A stretch of 6,185 bases of DNA from Ignavibacteria bacterium UBA4661 (lineage in GTDB: Bacteria > Bacteroidota > Ignavibacteria > Kapaibacteriales > UBA4661), in the NCBI GenBank assembly GCA_002405405.1, contig DHLT01000099.1, forward strand, positions 1,204-7,388, written 5' to 3'. The notes beneath the pieces were generated by a model, which had not been told where the DNA came from, did no database searches, and saw only the letters and a list, made by a program, of their open reading frames with translations. The position numbers were made by a program, and so were the translations under genes. Positions 5,406 to 6,185 of this stretch are shown piece by piece. Each line of letters begins with the position of its first letter. Within the stretch, counting starts at the first letter, position 1.

Positions 5406-6098
5406 ATGCGTAGGTATCATTGTCTTTTTTTATGGTTGTGTGTCTTGCTGTGGTATGCAAGTACGCCTACTAATGCACGAGCGCAAAGTCCGCCTGATTC
5501 TGCGGTGCAATATGATCGTCGACTCGGTGTGCGGTTTGGTTTGTCGGGCATAAGCGGAAAGTCGCCGTTTTTAGGAGGATATTCAGTAGGTCAGCTTAGT
5601 ATGGGATTCGAGTATGGAAAGAGCTATGGTCGCCGACATGAATGGGAAATTCATGCCAGACTCACGCGCCAGTTTCTTCATGCGGCTACTATTGCTCAAA
5701 CATTAGGGTTTTATGATGCAAGTCGATTGGAACCAAAGCTAACATTGCAAACGGACAAGTCGAGCATTGATGGACTGATGCTTGGCATCGGTGGTAAAGC
5801 ATACTTAGGAGTACCAGACGATAAAAAAGTGGTAGTCTTTTTGCGAGGATACACTGGCTTGAATTTTATGACGTACAGAAGTTTTACGATCAATGTGCAA
5901 AATCAAACTCCACGTATTGATACGACTGCTCGTATTGATGGTGCATCGACGTTCCTTTTTTATCTCGGACTTAATCCCGGTCTCGAGTTTCGCAGTGGCA
6001 ACGTAGGGCTATCGTTAGAATACTTAGGCTTTCAATTCTATTCTGATAATGGGTCGGGAATTCATCTCTTTCATCTTGGCGCACATATCTTTTTTTGA
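5406..6098 (+). CDS. Secreted protein, probable outer-membrane beta-barrel, function unknown
   Basis: This 230-residue protein begins with a clear signal peptide: MRRYH, a hydrophobic core at residues 6-18, and an ARA-Q signal peptidase I site after Ala26. The mature part is rich in alternating hydrophobic/polar strands flanked by Gly and aromatic residues: LGVRFGLSGI (40-49), GQLSMGFEYG (62-71), HEWEIHARLTRQF (78-90), DGLMLGIGGKAYLG (122-135), KVVVFLRGYTGLNF (141-154), FLFYLGLNPGLEFR (183-196), VGLSLEYLGFQFY (200-212) and a final HLFHLGAHIFF ending in Phe. This gives roughly eight strands. A C-terminal Phe is typical of proteins inserted in the outer membrane by the BAM machinery. I do not recognise a specific family; a small porin-like or OmpW/OmpA-barrel-like protein is the best general description. 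It appears to be a single-gene unit. Confidence 0.78.
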   Translation: MRRYHCLFLWLCVLLWYASTPTNARAQSPPDSAVQYDRRLGVRFGLSGISGKSPFLGGYSVGQLSMGFEYGKSYGRRHEWEIHARLTRQFLHAATIAQTLGFYDASRLEPKLTLQTDKSSIDGLMLGIGGKAYLGVPDDKKVVVFLRGYTGLNFMTYRSFTINVQNQTPRIDTTARIDGASTFLFYLGLNPGLEFRSGNVGLSLEYLGFQFYSDNGSGIHLFHLGAHIFF

Positions 6099-6136
6099 AT
6101 GATTATTGGGTTTAACTTTATTTATTTTTTATCTGC

Positions 6137-6154
6137 TATTTTTTTCAAAAAATA
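6137..6154. terminator. A/T-only hairpin after the beta-barrel gene, weak terminator candidate
   Basis: TATTTTTT and AAAAAATA are inverted repeats around TC, about 40 bp after the stop at 6098. With no G/C pairs the stem would be unstable, but the T runs around it and the lack of a following gene make transcription end here plausible. Confidence 0.25.
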
Positions 6155-6157
6155 TGA

Positions 6158-6185
6158 TTTCTTCTCTCTCTTTCTTTCTCTCTCT
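6158..6185. repeat. Pyrimidine (CT/TTC) microsatellite running off the window end
   Basis: All 28 bases from 6158 to 6185 are C or T, with two CTCTCT blocks. The tract continues beyond the window, so its full length is unknown. Such tracts are prone to slippage and can mark an assembly edge. Confidence 0.75.

Noticed and set aside
5119..5460. Minus-strand open frame ending in GSSx repeats
   Set aside because: The His/Thr-rich part is the complement of the GT-rich leader and the GSSx end is the 12-bp tandem repeat. No start signal supports it.
5212..5553. Plus-strand 113-residue Cys-rich open frame
   Set aside because: It overlaps the well-supported beta-barrel gene in another frame, has no ribosome site, and its Cys/Val richness comes from the TGTG-biased DNA.

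Overview
The window holds six genes on chromosomal-looking bacterial DNA of moderate GC. There is no tRNA, rRNA, CRISPR array, transposase or integrase. The envelope-rich gene set (a Cys-anchored lipoprotein, an apparent outer-membrane beta-barrel protein, a lipid-A-type methyltransferase relative) points to a diderm (Gram-negative) bacterium. Family flavour and the intergenic repeats suggest the Bacteroidota/Chlorobiota side of the tree, but this is an inference and not a firm assignment. Clear Shine-Dalgarno sequences (AAAGGA, AGGAG, GAGGAG) precede several genes.

Layout. At 1-759 (+) is the C-terminal part of an acyltransferase-3 (OafA/OPGC-like) membrane protein, cut by the window edge. 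It is followed 36 bp later by a small unrecognised lipoprotein at 796-1290 (+). A U-tailed hairpin at 1330-1364 separates this pair from an ICMT/LmtA-like membrane methyltransferase at 1401-2156 (+). A long hairpin at 2169-2220 lies between that gene and the convergent DoxX-like membrane protein gene (2256-2649, -). The DoxX gene carries a one-base frameshift next to two homopolymer runs. Upstream of it on the same strand is a 593-residue superfamily 2 helicase (2867-4648, -), with a plausible promoter at 4674-4702.

A gene-free stretch of about 750 bp (4649-5405) follows. It holds an 11-bp-stem hairpin, a composite palindromic repeat with 10-bp inverted ends and a 28-bp perfect palindrome inside, five copies of a 12-bp tandem repeat, and a GT-rich leader. 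The last gene (5406-6098, +) encodes a secreted beta-barrel-like protein. The window ends in a pure pyrimidine tract.

How the genes work together. The two left-hand membrane enzymes could both modify surface glycolipids, and the lipoprotein is probably co-transcribed with the acyltransferase, but no pathway is complete here. The helicase stands alone, with no nuclease or methylase beside it in the window. I found no convincing new multi-gene system. The points most worth a second look are the frameshifted doxX, the nested palindromic repeat, and the orphan helicase.
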